DNA of 64,000 bases from Tetmemena sp. SeJ-2015. Its lineage: Eukaryota > Ciliophora > Spirotrichea > Sporadotrichida > Oxytrichidae. The notes below the pieces were generated by a model, which made no database searches, had not been told where the DNA came from, and saw only the letters and a list, made by a program, of their open reading frames with translations. Where the stretch lies: positions 1-64,000 of the forward strand of contig JAJKFJ010020870.1 of the NCBI GenBank assembly GCA_027382625.1, read 5' to 3'. This document shows positions 41,439 through 53,338 of this stretch, piece by piece (positions within the stretch are counted from its first letter, which is position 1; every line of letters begins with the position of its first letter). The position numbers and the translations under genes were made by a program.

Positions 41439-44394
41439 TCATGAACTAAAGTCGGCTGGACCATTTTTAGAGTTGATTAACTTGACTCCTGCTCCGTTGT
41501 TGGCTTGCTTGCGGTAACTTTGATTTTATTAGTCGCCATCAAGCACCACATAGGCTAGGCTACTCGTGCTCTGGATCATCTTATTTATTTTCTCGAACTA
41601 TTTCAATCCTCCGCCACCTTTGCCTCCTCCAGCCTATGCAACTGTCTGCTGTAGCTGGGATGTCGACTGGTACTGTGGCTGCTAGCTCTTGTGCTATTGT
41701 AAGTTAATTATTGGAGACTAATAAAGATGAATAATTTATTCTAATAAGAACTGAGTTTAGCTTTGCATCATTTGCTGCTTGTTCTAGAGGATTTAGGAGC
41801 TCTGCAGTCTAGACATAGAGGCGTTCTTGACTAGAATCTTGGGGAGTTAAGCATCTGAGTGTTTCTTGAACATGATTTGCTTGAACGTTTGAATCACTGG
41901 CTCTGCTGAGTCTGCCCTTGCCTCCTGTACTAATAAACTCCTCATCATCCTGCGTTGAATTATACTCTATTGACTGCTGCAGTTGCTTCTAGCTCTGGCG
42001 TTTATCTATAGAATTCATTCTCTTCAACAATAATTAAGCCTATAGTTGGTATTCAAATAAGACTTATCTTCATTTGCTTTGAGTGGTAGTCTTGCTCTTA
42101 CTGTTGCTTTTGGTGTAAACTGGGACTCATGAAGGGGGAAATTATTCCCTCGTTGTTATTAGCCTCTTCCCAGTTTTAACTCTCGATCTAGTTTGCCTTC
42201 TTTACAAGTGAAGTCCGACTGATTAGAGAGCCTTAAGAGAAGTTGGAACTCAGAGAAGCTCGGAGTCCACGATTGCTTTAGTTTGGAGAGCCCTTGTGAT
42301 TGAAAGTCATTTGGGTGCTGTTTGGGCTAATCTACCCACAGTAAACGTTGTTCATGAAATAGCCATCATTACAAAGATTAGAGTAATACAGATGATAGAT
42401 GGTTAAGTGAATAAATCCATCAATCATTGAGCCGTCAGGATTAATCATCATGCCCTTCCCATTTTACAGTCCTCTCGTCCACTCGCCCTTGTAGATAGTT
42501 CCATCTTAGAAATACATCTCGCCATAGCCATCGCGCTCATCGTTTTAGTAATTACCCTTATAGTAATTGCCACTCTGCCAGTGGAACTCTCCTTATCCGT
42601 GTTTCTTATCCATGAGGTAGTCGCCTTCATAGCGCTGACCATTCACTTCATCTCTATTCTTCTTCCATACTCCCTTCCCATTCTTCAAACCCTCAGAGAA
42701 ATCTCCTGAGTACTAACTTCCATTTACAATTAGACAAAAGTGAAATGAGAGTAGAAGATTTTTGCATTGATTGCTCCAGTTGTACATTCCTTACCCGTGG
42801 GGTTTGCCTTCCTTGTATTCTCCGTTATAGCAATCGCCATTGCTGAAGTAATCTATTCCCTTTCCATTCTTAAGGCTCTGCTTCCACTCGCCCTCGTAAG
42901 TATCTCCATTTAATAAAAATTAAGAGGAATAATCTCAAGCATATAATGCTCATTAGATTAGGCCAGGTGTATGTGCCATAGCCCTCTGCCTTATTCTTGA
43001 GCCACTTGCCCATGTATGTATTATTGTTTTCAACTCCGCTCCAAATTCCTATCCCACTCCTTACTCCCATTTCCCACTACCCATCGTACTATTAAGAACT
43101 TTAATCACACTTACGCATTTAAGATACTTCTCTCCGTTTGGCCATTCTTGAATTCCATGGCCATGTGCTTTCCCATCCCTGAATTCTCCGTGGTACTTGT
43201 TTCCGTTGGCGTGTCTTTCATAACCTCTCATGCACCTGAGGTCATTTTCCCAATTGCCCTCATACCTCCTACCGTTGGTATATAGCATGAAATACAAGCT
43301 TATTATCATTAATGCTATAATTGATTTGTGGGCATGACTCCTTGGCCATGTCTCTTTTAGTCCTGGCCAAATTCTCCAATATAAATTGCGTCCTTATACC
43401 TTCTGACTCCCACACTTCCTTACTAGATACTCTCAGGATTACTGAACAGATTCACCAAGTTAAAGTGATTCTCGCAATGTGAGAGTATATATAAAGTCAA
43501 TTTCATGGCTTTCCAATTTGAAGTTCTCAACGAAGCACTGGAGATCTTTCAGCTTCTCATTTATGTTCGAGAATATCTCCTTCGTCTGCAGTTCATAGGA
43601 GTTCGCATGCACTTGTCCCTTTCCAAATGAACAAATAAAAAATATTATCGTCACTCACTCACACACATATATTTACTGATACACTACTAAATAAATGATA
43701 TCTGAGTTCTCTGGCCAATTGATTGCCTAAACTTCAAAATTAGGCGTGCCAAAATTAGAAATAATAGATTTGAAAATTCTTATAATTTCCTAGGTTAAAT
43801 AATTTGCGAAATGACCAGATCAAAATAATAGTGTGCAATTATCAAATCCAGCTGATATTAGTATTAATTCGAACTTTCACTTCTCTGAAAATCTATTTGG
43901 TTTTCCCATTTCAGAAAGAGGCTTTGTTTACACCGAATTTCGCAAATCTTCACTCACCAAAATATTACTTTGCAATTTGGATAGAGAGTGAAGTTCGCGA
44001 AAAGGTTTTTATGTAGAGAAAATATAATGAGTGAGTGAAGATAGGATGTGAATGTTACTTACAGATCTGACTTTTCACTTGCGTAGAGGGAGGTCTGAGT
44101 GATATGAGAGAAGCCTTGGAACTTGTTCTTGTTGAATTTATTGATCTGATCGTCCTCCTTCTCGGGTAGTTTGGTAAGTTTCCTTTACTTGGAAGCCATG
44201 CCGCCTGGAGTGGGGGTTGGGTGCTGCTTGGAGATGCTGATGTTGCCTGTAAGGTCACTGTGTCTAGTCAGGGCCTGCTTTGACTGAGGCAAAGCGTTGG
44301 GGTCTCCTCGTGCAGTGATGCGTTGCGAAGTGCTCTGACTTATACCTCCGCTGCTTCCCACGTCTCGAGAGTAAGCACATATACACACACTCAC
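41439..44394 (-). CDS. MORN-repeat protein (about 11 repeats)
   Basis: MORN repeats bind membranes or scaffold cytoskeletal structures such as cilia and basal bodies. The N-terminal part (44370-44070) reads SGGISQSTSQRITARGDPNA and KQRKLTKLPEKEDDQINKFN. After a break of about 420 bp come KDLQCFVENFKLESHCENHF and about 11 repeats (43380-42440), e.g. YIGEFGQDQKRHGQG, YEGNWENDLRCMRGYE, YMGKWLKNKAEGYGTYTWPN, YEGEWKQSLKNGKGIDYFSN, YEGDYLMDKKHGQGEFHWQ and YKGEWTRGLQNGKG. A Q/S-rich tail ends GPADFSS-stop at 41441-41439. At least three IESs with pointers lie inside or next to repeats. The start is unsettled; 44193 (M-A-S-K) is an alternative. Confidence 0.92.
42908..42956. other. IES inside a MORN repeat, pointer AAT
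   Basis: ATT at 42908-42910 and 42957-42959. Removal gives Y-T-W-P-N-G-D-T-Y-E-G-E-W in frame. Confidence 0.85.
43087..43124. other. IES inside a MORN repeat, pointer AGTA
   Basis: TACT at 43087-43090 and 43125-43128. Removal gives N-G-E-K-Y-D-G-Q-W-E-M-G in frame. Confidence 0.88.
43477..43504. other. IES, pointer CAT
   Basis: ATG at 43477-43479 and 43505-43507. Removal gives L-E-S-H-C-E-N-H-F-N-L-V in frame. Confidence 0.8.
43640..44066. other. insert in the MORN gene with inverted TCACTCACTCA ends
   Basis: The exon ends ...S-D-L before GTAAGT (44066) and coding resumes near 43640 with G-Q-V-H-A-N-S-Y. Near its ends the insert has TCACTCACTCA (about 43652) and its inverse TGAGTGAGTGA (about 44029). 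It also repeats TTCGCGAA/TTTGCGAA internally. It may be an intron enlarged by a small inverted-repeat element or an IES. Confidence 0.45.
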
Positions 44395-44639
44395 ATTAAA
44401 TGTTTATGATTGAGAGGGTATGCGATTAAGTCTCATTATTATTGCTAAATCATAAATAATAAATTTTGACTCACAATCTTTTCTCTTTTTTTCTTCTGTT
44501 TAATTTTGTGAATATCCTTGATATAATTATAATAAGTTAATAATTGCGAAGTCACACAGAAAGCAATAACCACCAAATGAATTATTAAAATTGTCATAAG
44601 TCTAAATTATATAAATTACTTAAAACTATAAATTGTAGA

Positions 44640-45142
44640 ATGAACAATTTCAAAGACAGATTCTCCAAGCAGATATTCCCAGTCACTAAAGTTGTCTCCC
44701 GCAAAAAGCCCATGTAAGCAAAAGAAGATAGACTATAAATGAGGACAATAGAGTTTAACTTTGTAGTATAGGCCCTAAGGGAAAGGAGTGATAAGGCTGA
44801 GGTTCCTGGAGTGGCCATGGCGGTGGTACCTCAATCTGAACTACCACTGGCAGGCTTTTATTAAGACTGTGATTCTCTCTGCTATCCTCATTTGGGTTCC
44901 CTATGGCTTCGTCTACTTCATCTCACTCGAGCGCTCCAAGGCAGAGGTTATAAATATAGATCATTATAATTGTTATGGCCCGACAGGACCCTGGGTTCAC
45001 GAGCGACGACATGAAGCAGAAGATAAAGGAGTTCAACCAGAGGAAGGAGAAGGGCGAGGTGGAGAGCATGTACGACTACCTCAAGGGAAACCAGAACACC
45101 ACCAACAGCAACGGACTCAGACTCTCCAACAAGTACGACTGA
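44640..45142 (+). CDS. small single-pass membrane protein
   Basis: The ATG at 44640 gives MNNFKDRFSKQIFPVTKVVS. A GT-AG intron (44714-44771) is followed by LRFLEWPWRWYLNLNYHWQA. One hydrophobic helix follows (TVILSAILIWVPYGFVYFIS), and after an IES the soluble tail DPGFTSDDMKQKIKEFNQRK...LSNKYD ends at TGA 45140-45142. About 125 residues. A basic N-terminus plus one helix resembles small mitochondrial inner-membrane subunits, but I cannot name it. It starts 245 bp from the MORN gene and is divergent from it, so they may share a promoter region. Confidence 0.85.
44952..44976. other. IES (25 bp), pointer GTTAT
   Basis: GTTAT at 44947-44951 and 44972-44976. Removal gives S-K-A-E-V-M-A-R-Q-D-P-G in frame. 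Confidence 0.9.
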
Positions 45143-45319
45143 TTGAGATAGAACATACACTCTTCACCCTCTCTAACTATTTAACTTCTCAAAATATAGA
45201 GCTCTGACTTTAGAAATTCTACTAAGAGAAGTAGAAGTCTTTTTAAAGTGAGGGCAAAATCGATGTAGAAATATTTTATCTTGATTTATTTATGGTTGAG
45301 AAATTTAAGTCTTTTTTAG

Positions 45320-48300
45320 ATGGATGCAATAGTGATTATTATATGTATGTGTATATTCTCAGTTTAGGAACATGGGAAGGGATCGAACGGGTCGTTCTAC
45401 TTTACGAACAGCAACCTGGCCAATGCCAACAACAACCCTTCACTCAAAAAGTAAGAACAAGTCCTCCTCCAATAACAACTCCTCTATAGAGACCTCATGG
45501 GCTTCCTCGAAATTCAAAAGATAAAATATAATAAAATATATTAAAATTGTTTTATTTTTATTTTAGTAAGATGGGAGTGCCAAGCAAGGAGCAGAGCATA
45601 CTGAGTCAGAACTTGATGCAGGTGCAGAGTCTGCAGCAGCAGTACTACAACGAGCAGAGTCAGCTGACTGGGCTGCTGGAGTCCATCCAGAACACGCAGG
45701 TCAAGAACAAACAGCTCCAGCAGCAGAACCAGATGCTCTACAGCCAGCTCCTCCAGCAGTCGCCCTCCAACCACTACATATACTCCTCCACGCAGACCAA
45801 CTTCGGTGCTCCCACTGTACTGATCTAAGCAGCTGGACTAGGCGGAGGACCCGTGAAGAAGCTGCACCACTTCCACCACATGCAGCAACGGTCCATGCAA
45901 CTCTCCTCCCTCGATAACGAAGCCGCTACTCAGCTGCCTGCCGTGTTGCAAAATAATGAATTCATTAATTCTTCTCATTAATTGGGTATATATTTAGGGA
46001 GATGCCCATGAATCCCAACTTCTTAAAGTTCGTGGTACTGCCCGGCAACAACAGTCGGCTCATCAAAGAAGCCATGTTGCGGAGAAGTCATCTGTGGATC
46101 GAAACTGTAGCCAACGATCCCTACTACCACTTCAAGTGGCAGCCAGTCTCATCATCATTATTAAACACTTGTGAAGATGATCTTTAAGATAAAAAGTCTC
46201 TTTCGGGATTAAGTTCGACATGGTGGGTACTTACATCTCATCAGGCCTCCATCCTTGTCAGAAGCAGCTGGTCAATCACTTCGAGTTCCACAGCAACCTC
46301 ACTGAGAAGTCCAAGCTGTTCAAGAACCTCACCACCTACTCCATCAAGCTCAAGGAAAATAATAACTATAGTCTAAACTATAAAATTCGCTTTATTAAAT
46401 GTGTTCGACTACATCCCACTCACATTCTTAGTATACTCCTACTCATTTTGAAATAATTATTCTTTGTGGAGATAAACGTGGGCAACCCTAAGTACTACTC
46501 CAAAGCCATGCTGCCATTCATGAACTCCTTCTACGCACTAGAGGATAATAATTTTATATTGAGCTTCCTTTAAGGATATTAAGAAGAAGACAATCAAGTA
46601 CTACTTGAAGGTGGATGATATGAAGGGCTCCAACTCCCCAGCCAAGCAAAGGCAAGTCTCAAACAATGACTCATTAGACATGAATGGGGGAGGAGCTGCA
46701 GCAACTGGAGCAGACGACCCCTATGACGAGCAATTCATATTCAAGCACTTCTATAATAACAAGAGAGGACTCATCAAGCACATCTACAAGGAAGAGAAAG
46801 AGTCAACCATTTATTAGAATACATTATGTTCTATTTCGAGTCTAAGGAGAAGACTCTGAAGAAGCACTTTTTCAAGTACACGATGCCATTTTGCCACTTC
46901 AGTGGCCACAACTTATGGCTCCTCAAGCCAACCAAGCTCAACAGAGGCAGAGGCATCCACGTTTACAATAACTTATCTGTACTAAAGTCTCTCGTCTTCA
47001 AATACTGCGAGGGCTTCAAGAAGAGCACCAACCAACTCACTGTAGGATCGACTGCTGCAATCACCCAATCCAATCAATCGACTGCAGTCAACAGTAACAC
47101 TTAGAGCAATGTTATGAAGCAAGTCCCTATCAAATTCCAGACTAGTGAGAACACAGCTAATCAGAGCAAGTTCAGAACCACTGCTACCAATAATTTCGCG
47201 CTACCAGCTGGTCAAGAAGAACTTGGCAATGAAAATCTTGGAAGTATTGAGCTGACTCAACAGCAGCAACTAGAGATGTCTTAAGAAATGGATGATGAAG
47301 AAGCTGACGATCAAATTGACGAACTAGACTCTCCCATCACCAAGGATAGACTAGGCAACTAGAATCTCAAGCCAACTGAAAAGAAGGCAGCTCCCTCATC
47401 TTAGGCGATGACTTAGTTCAAGCACAATTCATTCATCTTGCAGAAATACATCGAGAGACCCTTGCTTATTCACTCCCGCAAGTTTGACATAAGAGTTTGG
47501 GTGCTCATAAACTACGATAACTCTTGCTACATTTTCAAGGAGGGCTATCTTAGAACTTCAAGTTCAGAGTACAACATAGACCCGAATAATCCTGATGATC
47601 AGTATGTGCATCTCACAAACAACGCAATCCAAAAATTCTCAGAGAACTATGGGACGTTTGAAGATGGCAACCAGATGTCCTATGACTCTTTTCAGCGCTA
47701 CATGGATCGCACTGGAGTTGATTTGAATGTGAAAATAGACCTCGTTGAAAGGATGAAGCAACTGATAGTCAGAAGCATTTTTGCCACCAAGCAAAACTTA
47801 GATCCCAAATAAAGGAAGAACTGCTTCGAGCTCTTTGGCTACGATTTCATCATCGATGAGGACCTCAATTTTCGGATTCTTCTCACCATACATATGTTTT
47901 GTCAAATTTGTGGCTGATAGAAGTGAACACTAACCCTTGTATAGAGGAGTCTTCAAATATCTTGAAGGTCTTGATCCCACGTATGATCGACGACATGCTC
48001 AAGCTTTCCGTTGACTAGCTATATTCAGACTTTAACCCCCAGCAGGCTAACCTCAAGAACGTTCAAGACTTTGGAACAATAGACGAAGGATTAGAGGAGC
48101 AGAAGTATGTGTTCCCAGTGGATGGCTATCAAGACGACGAGAACATGTGGGACTACATTTTTAACATCAGAGATAAGGCTAGTCGCAAGGAGGCCAAGGC
48201 TCGCTACTTCACACCCATCAATATCAACTCAAAGTTCGCTTTCTAGATAAAGGACAGACAGTTCAAGGTCAAGAAGTATTTACAAGAGACTACTCAAATA

Positions 48301-48360
48301 GTAGCTCAGCCATAAGCAGATGGCAAGTAAAGCGATAACGTGGAAGCTGAGGCGGCTTGA
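45320..48360 (+). CDS. tubulin tyrosine ligase-like (polyglutamylase-type) protein
   Basis: Ligates amino acids, usually glutamate, to tubulin tails in cilia and cortical microtubules, using ATP. A Q/N-rich N-terminal region with coiled-coil character (45380-45900) precedes the TTL core: LKFVVLPGNNSRLIKEAMLR, YYHFKWQPVSFGIKFDMV, NHFEFHSNLTEKSKLFKNL, HFSGHNLWLLKPTKLNRGRG (TTL W-x-x-K-P-x-x-x-N-R-G-x-G), ERPLLIHSRKFDIRVWVLI, YVHLTNNAIQKFSENYGTF, FELFGYDFIIDEDLNLWLIE then V-N-T-N-P (acidic metal ligands). The TGA is at 48358-48360. An acidic Q-rich insert lies at 47100-47420. At least six IESs are placed. The start is uncertain; 45320 is the upstream-most in-frame ATG. Confidence 0.93.
45523..45572. 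other. IES, pointer AAGAT
   Basis: AAGAT at 45518-45522 and 45568-45572. Joins L-E-I-Q-K to M-G-V-P-S-K-E-Q. Confidence 0.9.
46151..46200. other. IES, pointer AGTCTC
   Basis: AGTCTC at 46145-46150 and 46195-46200. Joins K-W-Q-P-V-S to F-G-I-K-F-D-M. Confidence 0.93.
46357..46470. other. IES (114 bp), pointer GGA
   Basis: GGA at 46354-46356 and 46468-46470. Joins S-I-K-L-K-E to I-N-V-G-N-P-K-Y. Confidence 0.8.
46547..46577. other. IES, pointer AGGAT
   Basis: AGGAT at 46542-46546 and 46573-46577. Joins Y-A-L-E-D to I-K-K-K-T-I-K-Y-Y. Confidence 0.9.
46816..46835. other. IES (20 bp), pointer TATT
   Basis: TATT at 46812-46815 and 46832-46835. Joins E-S-T-I-Y to F-E-S-K-E-K-T-L. Confidence 0.85.
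47872..47909. other. IES in the TTL catalytic motif, pointer AATTT
   Basis: AATTT at 47867-47871 and 47905-47909. Removal creates D-E-D-L-N-L-W-L-I-E-V-N-T-N-P, the conserved C-terminal active-site motif, which is split in germline DNA. Confidence 0.93.
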
Positions 48361-48688
48361 ATAAGTATTAATAATCTCTTTCAAAATTAAGTTACACAGC
48401 AGAAGGAAGGATGATTTTATCATCATCCTTAAGCTAGAAACAACAACACTCTATAATATTAAGCAGCAGCTACTTATTAAGCCATAAAAGTAAATTTAAT
48501 GTTTGAATTGTTTCCTCCCTCTTTACTTATCTTCCTCTCCTAATAGATGGTTAAACTATGATAAAATTTGAACTAATACAAATCCATCATTCTCTGATTT
48601 TTAAGAATTTTATTAAAATTAAAAAAGAATTGACAAGATATATAGCATCTAAGTAAAATACTTATACACTTTTAGTGTAAGATATTAA
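48361..48688. other. spacer, no gene seen
   Basis: 328 bp between the TTLL stop and the next start. A small inverted repeat (GGATGATTTTATCATCATCC, 48407-48426) lies just after the stop. Confidence 0.5.
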
Positions 48689-51600
48689 ATGAGTGAAAGA
48701 GTTGGGAATTCTTAAATCAGCAGGGCCACAGTCCAACCTCAAACAGCCGTCACTCGTCAGCACTCGAGTAACCCCAGCCAACAAATACTGCAGCAGCACT
48801 TTTAATAAAAAAGGGCGGAGAGCAGATAAAAGCAATCCCGTGTTGATGCCGCCGCCGGAGGGGATGAGTTGTGAGTGAGGGCAAATTTAAAGGGCCCACT
48901 TTAAAGCTCGGATTAAAAGCTAAACAAGAAACAGTAAAGGAATATAGATAATAACTCCAGGGACAAAAAAGATCAAAGCTAGTTTTCACCCGCCAGTTAG
49001 GCAGTCAGGATTCACGGATACACACCTTAGTAATAAGAGAGCAGTCAGAACTGAGTCAGTAATTAGAGAGAGGCCGATACTAAAAACAGCTTCTTTATTC
49101 GCACGATAGCTCACACATAGGACACTCTTAGGAATAAACCAACTGAAACATAGAGCAACTCACACCAGAATGAGTCTTTTTTTATTTACTCTAACATCAT
49201 TTTGTTATTCTTTGGTGAAGCTTAACCCAGGAAAGATTAGGAGTAATGCTCTTTCAAACGCTGAGAGGAATATTTTGAGCATTTTTATGATTATAATTCT
49301 CTATTTAAGAGGTAACGCCTTTCCTCAGCTCATAAGGCTATTAAAAGTAACTCAATCCATGTGCGTGACAACTCTACTTCCAAAAACGAGGAATCCGGAG
49401 AGCAAACTGCAAAAGTGCTGATTAAAGATTTCGTTGAAGAATAGTAAAACTGGCAGCCGAGCTAGCCTTTCAAAGGTAGTACCGTTACAGAGAAGATATT
49501 ATAGAACGACGGTCAAGAGCATGACATCATCATTCATGGCTTGGAGGCGAAGCGCTACTAGCATTAAAACCATGGCAAGGGGGAGACTAACGCACTCGCA
49601 ATCCAGATCTTATAGCAAGAGTCTTAATAGAGGACGAGATAGGGAATGGCGCTGCTCGGAAAGCAAGGAATGAGTGTGGATCAAAGTGACTTAGCAAATA
49701 CAGATGTAAATGGCTAGTTATAAATGGGAGTTCATCTCTAAAAAAGACTTCAGACTCAAGGAAACACGAATTCAAATACCCTGACTATGAAAAGTGGGAG
49801 CAACCTCCTTGGCCTATAGTCATAGTAGCAATATGACGTGGACTTAATAACAGTTAAAGCAGCCTAGATGCTAGATGCTTCTATAATATAATTTTAGATG
49901 AGAAATATGTACCCTCTTTAGTAGCTTAGTTTATTTAGATGGCAGATTTTCAAATTTATTTGTGTAATAAGTTAAGTTCATTTGAAATAATTCTTTCATC
50001 TTTATATTTTAGTAGCACAGTTTCAGTAACAAGCTTCTGCAAGAGTAGTTCACAAAGAACCAAGGCCAACCTCAGAGCATAAACACTCACTCCAAAGAGT
50101 AAATACAGAAGCAGCAACTGCAATTTCGATAATCTTAACACTCAATAAACTCTATCAAGAATTTATTCTTTCTCTTTATTTCACTAATTTAATTAATTTG
50201 AGCAAGCAGAGAGGGCGCAAAATAATTGGAAGGGCTTTTAGCAAACTTAAAATCCTTAATCTAGATTGGGCTCCTCTCAGGCTGAAAAAAGAACCATCAT
50301 TCAATAGCAGTTAATTCCAGTTTTACAATAGTATACAATTTAAATGTAACTTAAATTGAAATTAGCCATTTTTAAATTTAAGTTAAAGTTAGAATTTCTA
50401 TTTTTAAATAGCAGCAGAGCAGCTCAATAGCTACTGCTGACTAAAATATCATCTTGCAAACAATGTCTGATGTTGATCCAAACTAACAGACCTTAGATTA
50501 TTTTTACTTTCATACAAAGCTATGTCTATTAATTCATTAGATGAGAGGCATAACAGATCCTTTAGCAATAATCAAGGTCACACGAAGAATCAAAACTCTA
50601 ATTCAATATCGCAGACTTAAAATGCCAATCATTAATCCAAAGCTGCTTCTACCTTTCAGAGCAAGAGCTTCGGTGTCTCAGGCACTGGAATCTCAAACAC
50701 TCACACTTTGATGAGCAAGCAGGAAAATTTGGCCACGACAGCCACCACTCACAACTCAACGAATAACGTCCTTCTCACCTCTTAATACAACAGAAGCGAT
50801 TAGTTCTAAAGCTTCGTCAATCATAAATACAGCAAGGGTGGTTACAACTAGAGTTTGATTCACAAAGCTCACTAGGATTTCATTAAATTGAAGATCATTC
50901 ATTCATGCTAATTATTTCGTCTCATCTGATACTTTGATGCCGGTAGGCTTGAGTATTAACTCAATGCATAAGCAGAAGAATTAGGTAAATTATTTCAGGG
51001 AACGAGAGAGGCATCCTCATCAAAGGAATCACTCTCTCACTGAGCAGTTTAGGGACTTGCCAGTTGCTCTCTATAATCAGTATTTCGCATCAACCATGGA
51101 ATCAGATAAGCAAATCTACGACTATGATTTAATTCACCCCTATATAATTTATGAGCAGTAGGTTTACAAGAAGATGATAGACTTTCGGAAGAAGACGATA
51201 TCGGGAGTAGGTGCGGCATAGAATTATCATAGATCATTCAAGGCAACAAGATAATCGGCTAATCCAAGGTGCTAGGCTTTGATCAACTGACAAGTGATAT
51301 GCTAACTAGAAAGATGGAGATAACACCAGATTTGACTATACTAGAGGGCTAAAACCTTCATCATGCGACTCATCTAAGAGGGGCGAAGTAATAATTAGAA
51401 CATGAATCAGCAGGCGCTTCTTTCAGATCGGTATTACTTTTCTCAAAACACTAGTCCTAAGACTCTGCCTGACATCAATAAGGGAAGTGCCTTTCATTTC
51501 GATAAGTGCGAAAATATCAATGACTTTGATGCCTTCTCAACTAACCAAAAAGATGGCGGCCTTTACAACTTGGAAAGTAACTTGACTTCTCAAGCTTCAG

Positions 51601-52950
51601 ACAGAAGGAGTATCCCTACGAAGACTGGTTAGCAGCTTGTGAACGGCCTAAGTAAGTTTAAGTCTAAGAGATGCTCAGAGTCTTCTCAAAAGACTAATAC
51701 TGTGAGAGAGGATGAGGCTATACTAGTAAGCGAGGACTATAAATTGAATCTTCCGCAAAATGATCAGCACTAAAACCTTTTCTTAAGCGACAATAAGATG
51801 TAAATCCACTCTTCCCCTATTAAGTCTTCTGCAAAGCTGATTCAAAAACGCATCAACAGCAAGGATCAATAGAAATAGGAACTTATAGCTGCAGCCTTAC
51901 TGAAATCTCCAAAGGATAGTAGCTATCAACAGTAGTAGTAATTAAGTAGGAGTAATGAGCATAGGAGCAAAAAGGCGGAATTCTTGATTGCATCTGAGCC
52001 ATAAATGATGAATGAGGGCAATTAAAAGCAGAGCTTTGACGCTTAATATTACAGACCAGCCCTACCAAAGAATCGCCAGTTCAGCTGAAGAACTCAGATT
52101 TTCAAACTCAAGACAAGAGAGGGAATAAAATAGTGAAGTCAAGTGGCCAAAGCTTCCTTGGGGATTTCTAATCTGAGTCACAGTACTATCAAATGTCCAT
52201 GAGGACAAACAACATGATTAGACAGAACTAAGCCCTTCTGTTGACACAGAACATAAATGAGATTGCATCAATCAACAGACTCAACATCAACTCTGGAGTT
52301 TCAAGCTTATATTTTATTAAGCGATTCTAACATCGACCTGTTGAAATTAAATCAGTAGCTCGCACCTCAATCCTAAAACTTTGAAGCTCTAACTAAAAGC
52401 TTAGTAGGGGGTCTCGCTTATATGAATGGTCATACTCAGCAGCAAACTGGTAGTCAGAATAGTGCTCAGAACAAAAATTTCCTGATTGGGAGAGTAGGCA
52501 TGGTGAATAACTATCCCCACAGGAATAAGCGATCTTCGATGCATAGCAAGGCCTTCGCAGGAATTTTAGGTCCAGGAGGAGCTGGAGGCGCAAACTTTAT
52601 GAATCAAATCAAGAAAGGTCAGCTCTTGTAATTATACAACTCGAGGTAGTAGCAGCAAATGATATAAAGCAATCAGCTGGCAACCATGATAGGAGGAGGA
52701 GCTCAGCCTGTCTAACAAGCCACTGATCTTTCTCAGTTTAATCTGAAGTTAGAAGCTTAAATTTTAAATGAAGTATGTGAAAATAAGAGAAGAAAAGGTA
52801 TTCTAAATTTGGATGAAAATACTACTACGTCTATAGATAATAACTTGAACAGATTATTATTCTAACAATCAGGGGTAAGGTCAAAAGTGATATTTACGTT
52901 AAATCTACCTTAAATTAGTTTGAAATAGCAAGTTTGTAGACATTTTCAGT
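48689..52950 (+). CDS. long disordered Gln/Ser/Asn-rich protein, unrecognised
   Basis: The ATG at 48689 starts MSERVGNSQISRATVQPQTA. Protein-like frames then follow one another on the plus strand, changing at AT-rich gaps (probable IESs near 48870, 49150-49320, 49880-50020, 50150-50410, 50900 and 52290). Segments include HVRDNSTSKNEESGEQTAKV, SINSLDERHNRSFSNNQGHT, NHSLTEQFRDLPVALYNQYF, DKQIYDYDLIHPYIIYEQQV, NQQALLSDRYYFSQNTSPKT, SVKAGMVNNYPHR-like (52500) and ILGPGGAGGANFMNQIKKGQ. No catalytic domain or membrane helix recognised. The last coding part (LNLDENTTTSIDNNLNRLLF) runs directly into the inverted repeat of the element at 52858, so the true 3' end may have been altered by that insertion. 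It could be two genes. Confidence 0.65.
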
Positions 52951-53247
52951 TTAAAAAACTCTAATTAAGGAATTTAAATGACCCAAAATTAAATTTAAAA
53001 ATTAAAGCTAATTAAATTTTACGCTTTTTTTAAATTTTAAAAAAATTTTAAAATTTTCACATTGGGCATTGGTACATTGGTAAATTAAGGCGTAACCCTT
53101 TTTTTAAAAAACACTCAATTGTGCTACTGTGCAAGTGTACCAATCAAGCGAGATGAAATTTAAGGCCAAGTATGCAAGTAGCAATGGGCAGGGAAATAAA
53201 TGGCATAGCCGACGCTGATGGAGGGTGCAGAGAAAATACATGCGGTT
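52858..53247 (+). repeat. left inverted terminal repeat of the Rep-like element
   Basis: Reverse complement of 54723-55115. The best-conserved part (53080-53247) contains GTGCTACTGTGCAAGTGTAC and GGCATAGCCGACGCTGATGG. Confidence 0.92.
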
Positions 53248-53338
53248 TTTTTAAAATTTTAAGATAACTAATATAAAAAACTATGCAGTGTGTATGCTCG
53301 TATCGCAAACTCTGATCCTTTTAATTTTAACACTGCTC

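Noticed and set aside
42448..42642. minus-strand ORF rich in Met/Thr/Ser
   Set aside because: Out-of-frame shadow of the MORN repeats, which read in another minus-strand frame.
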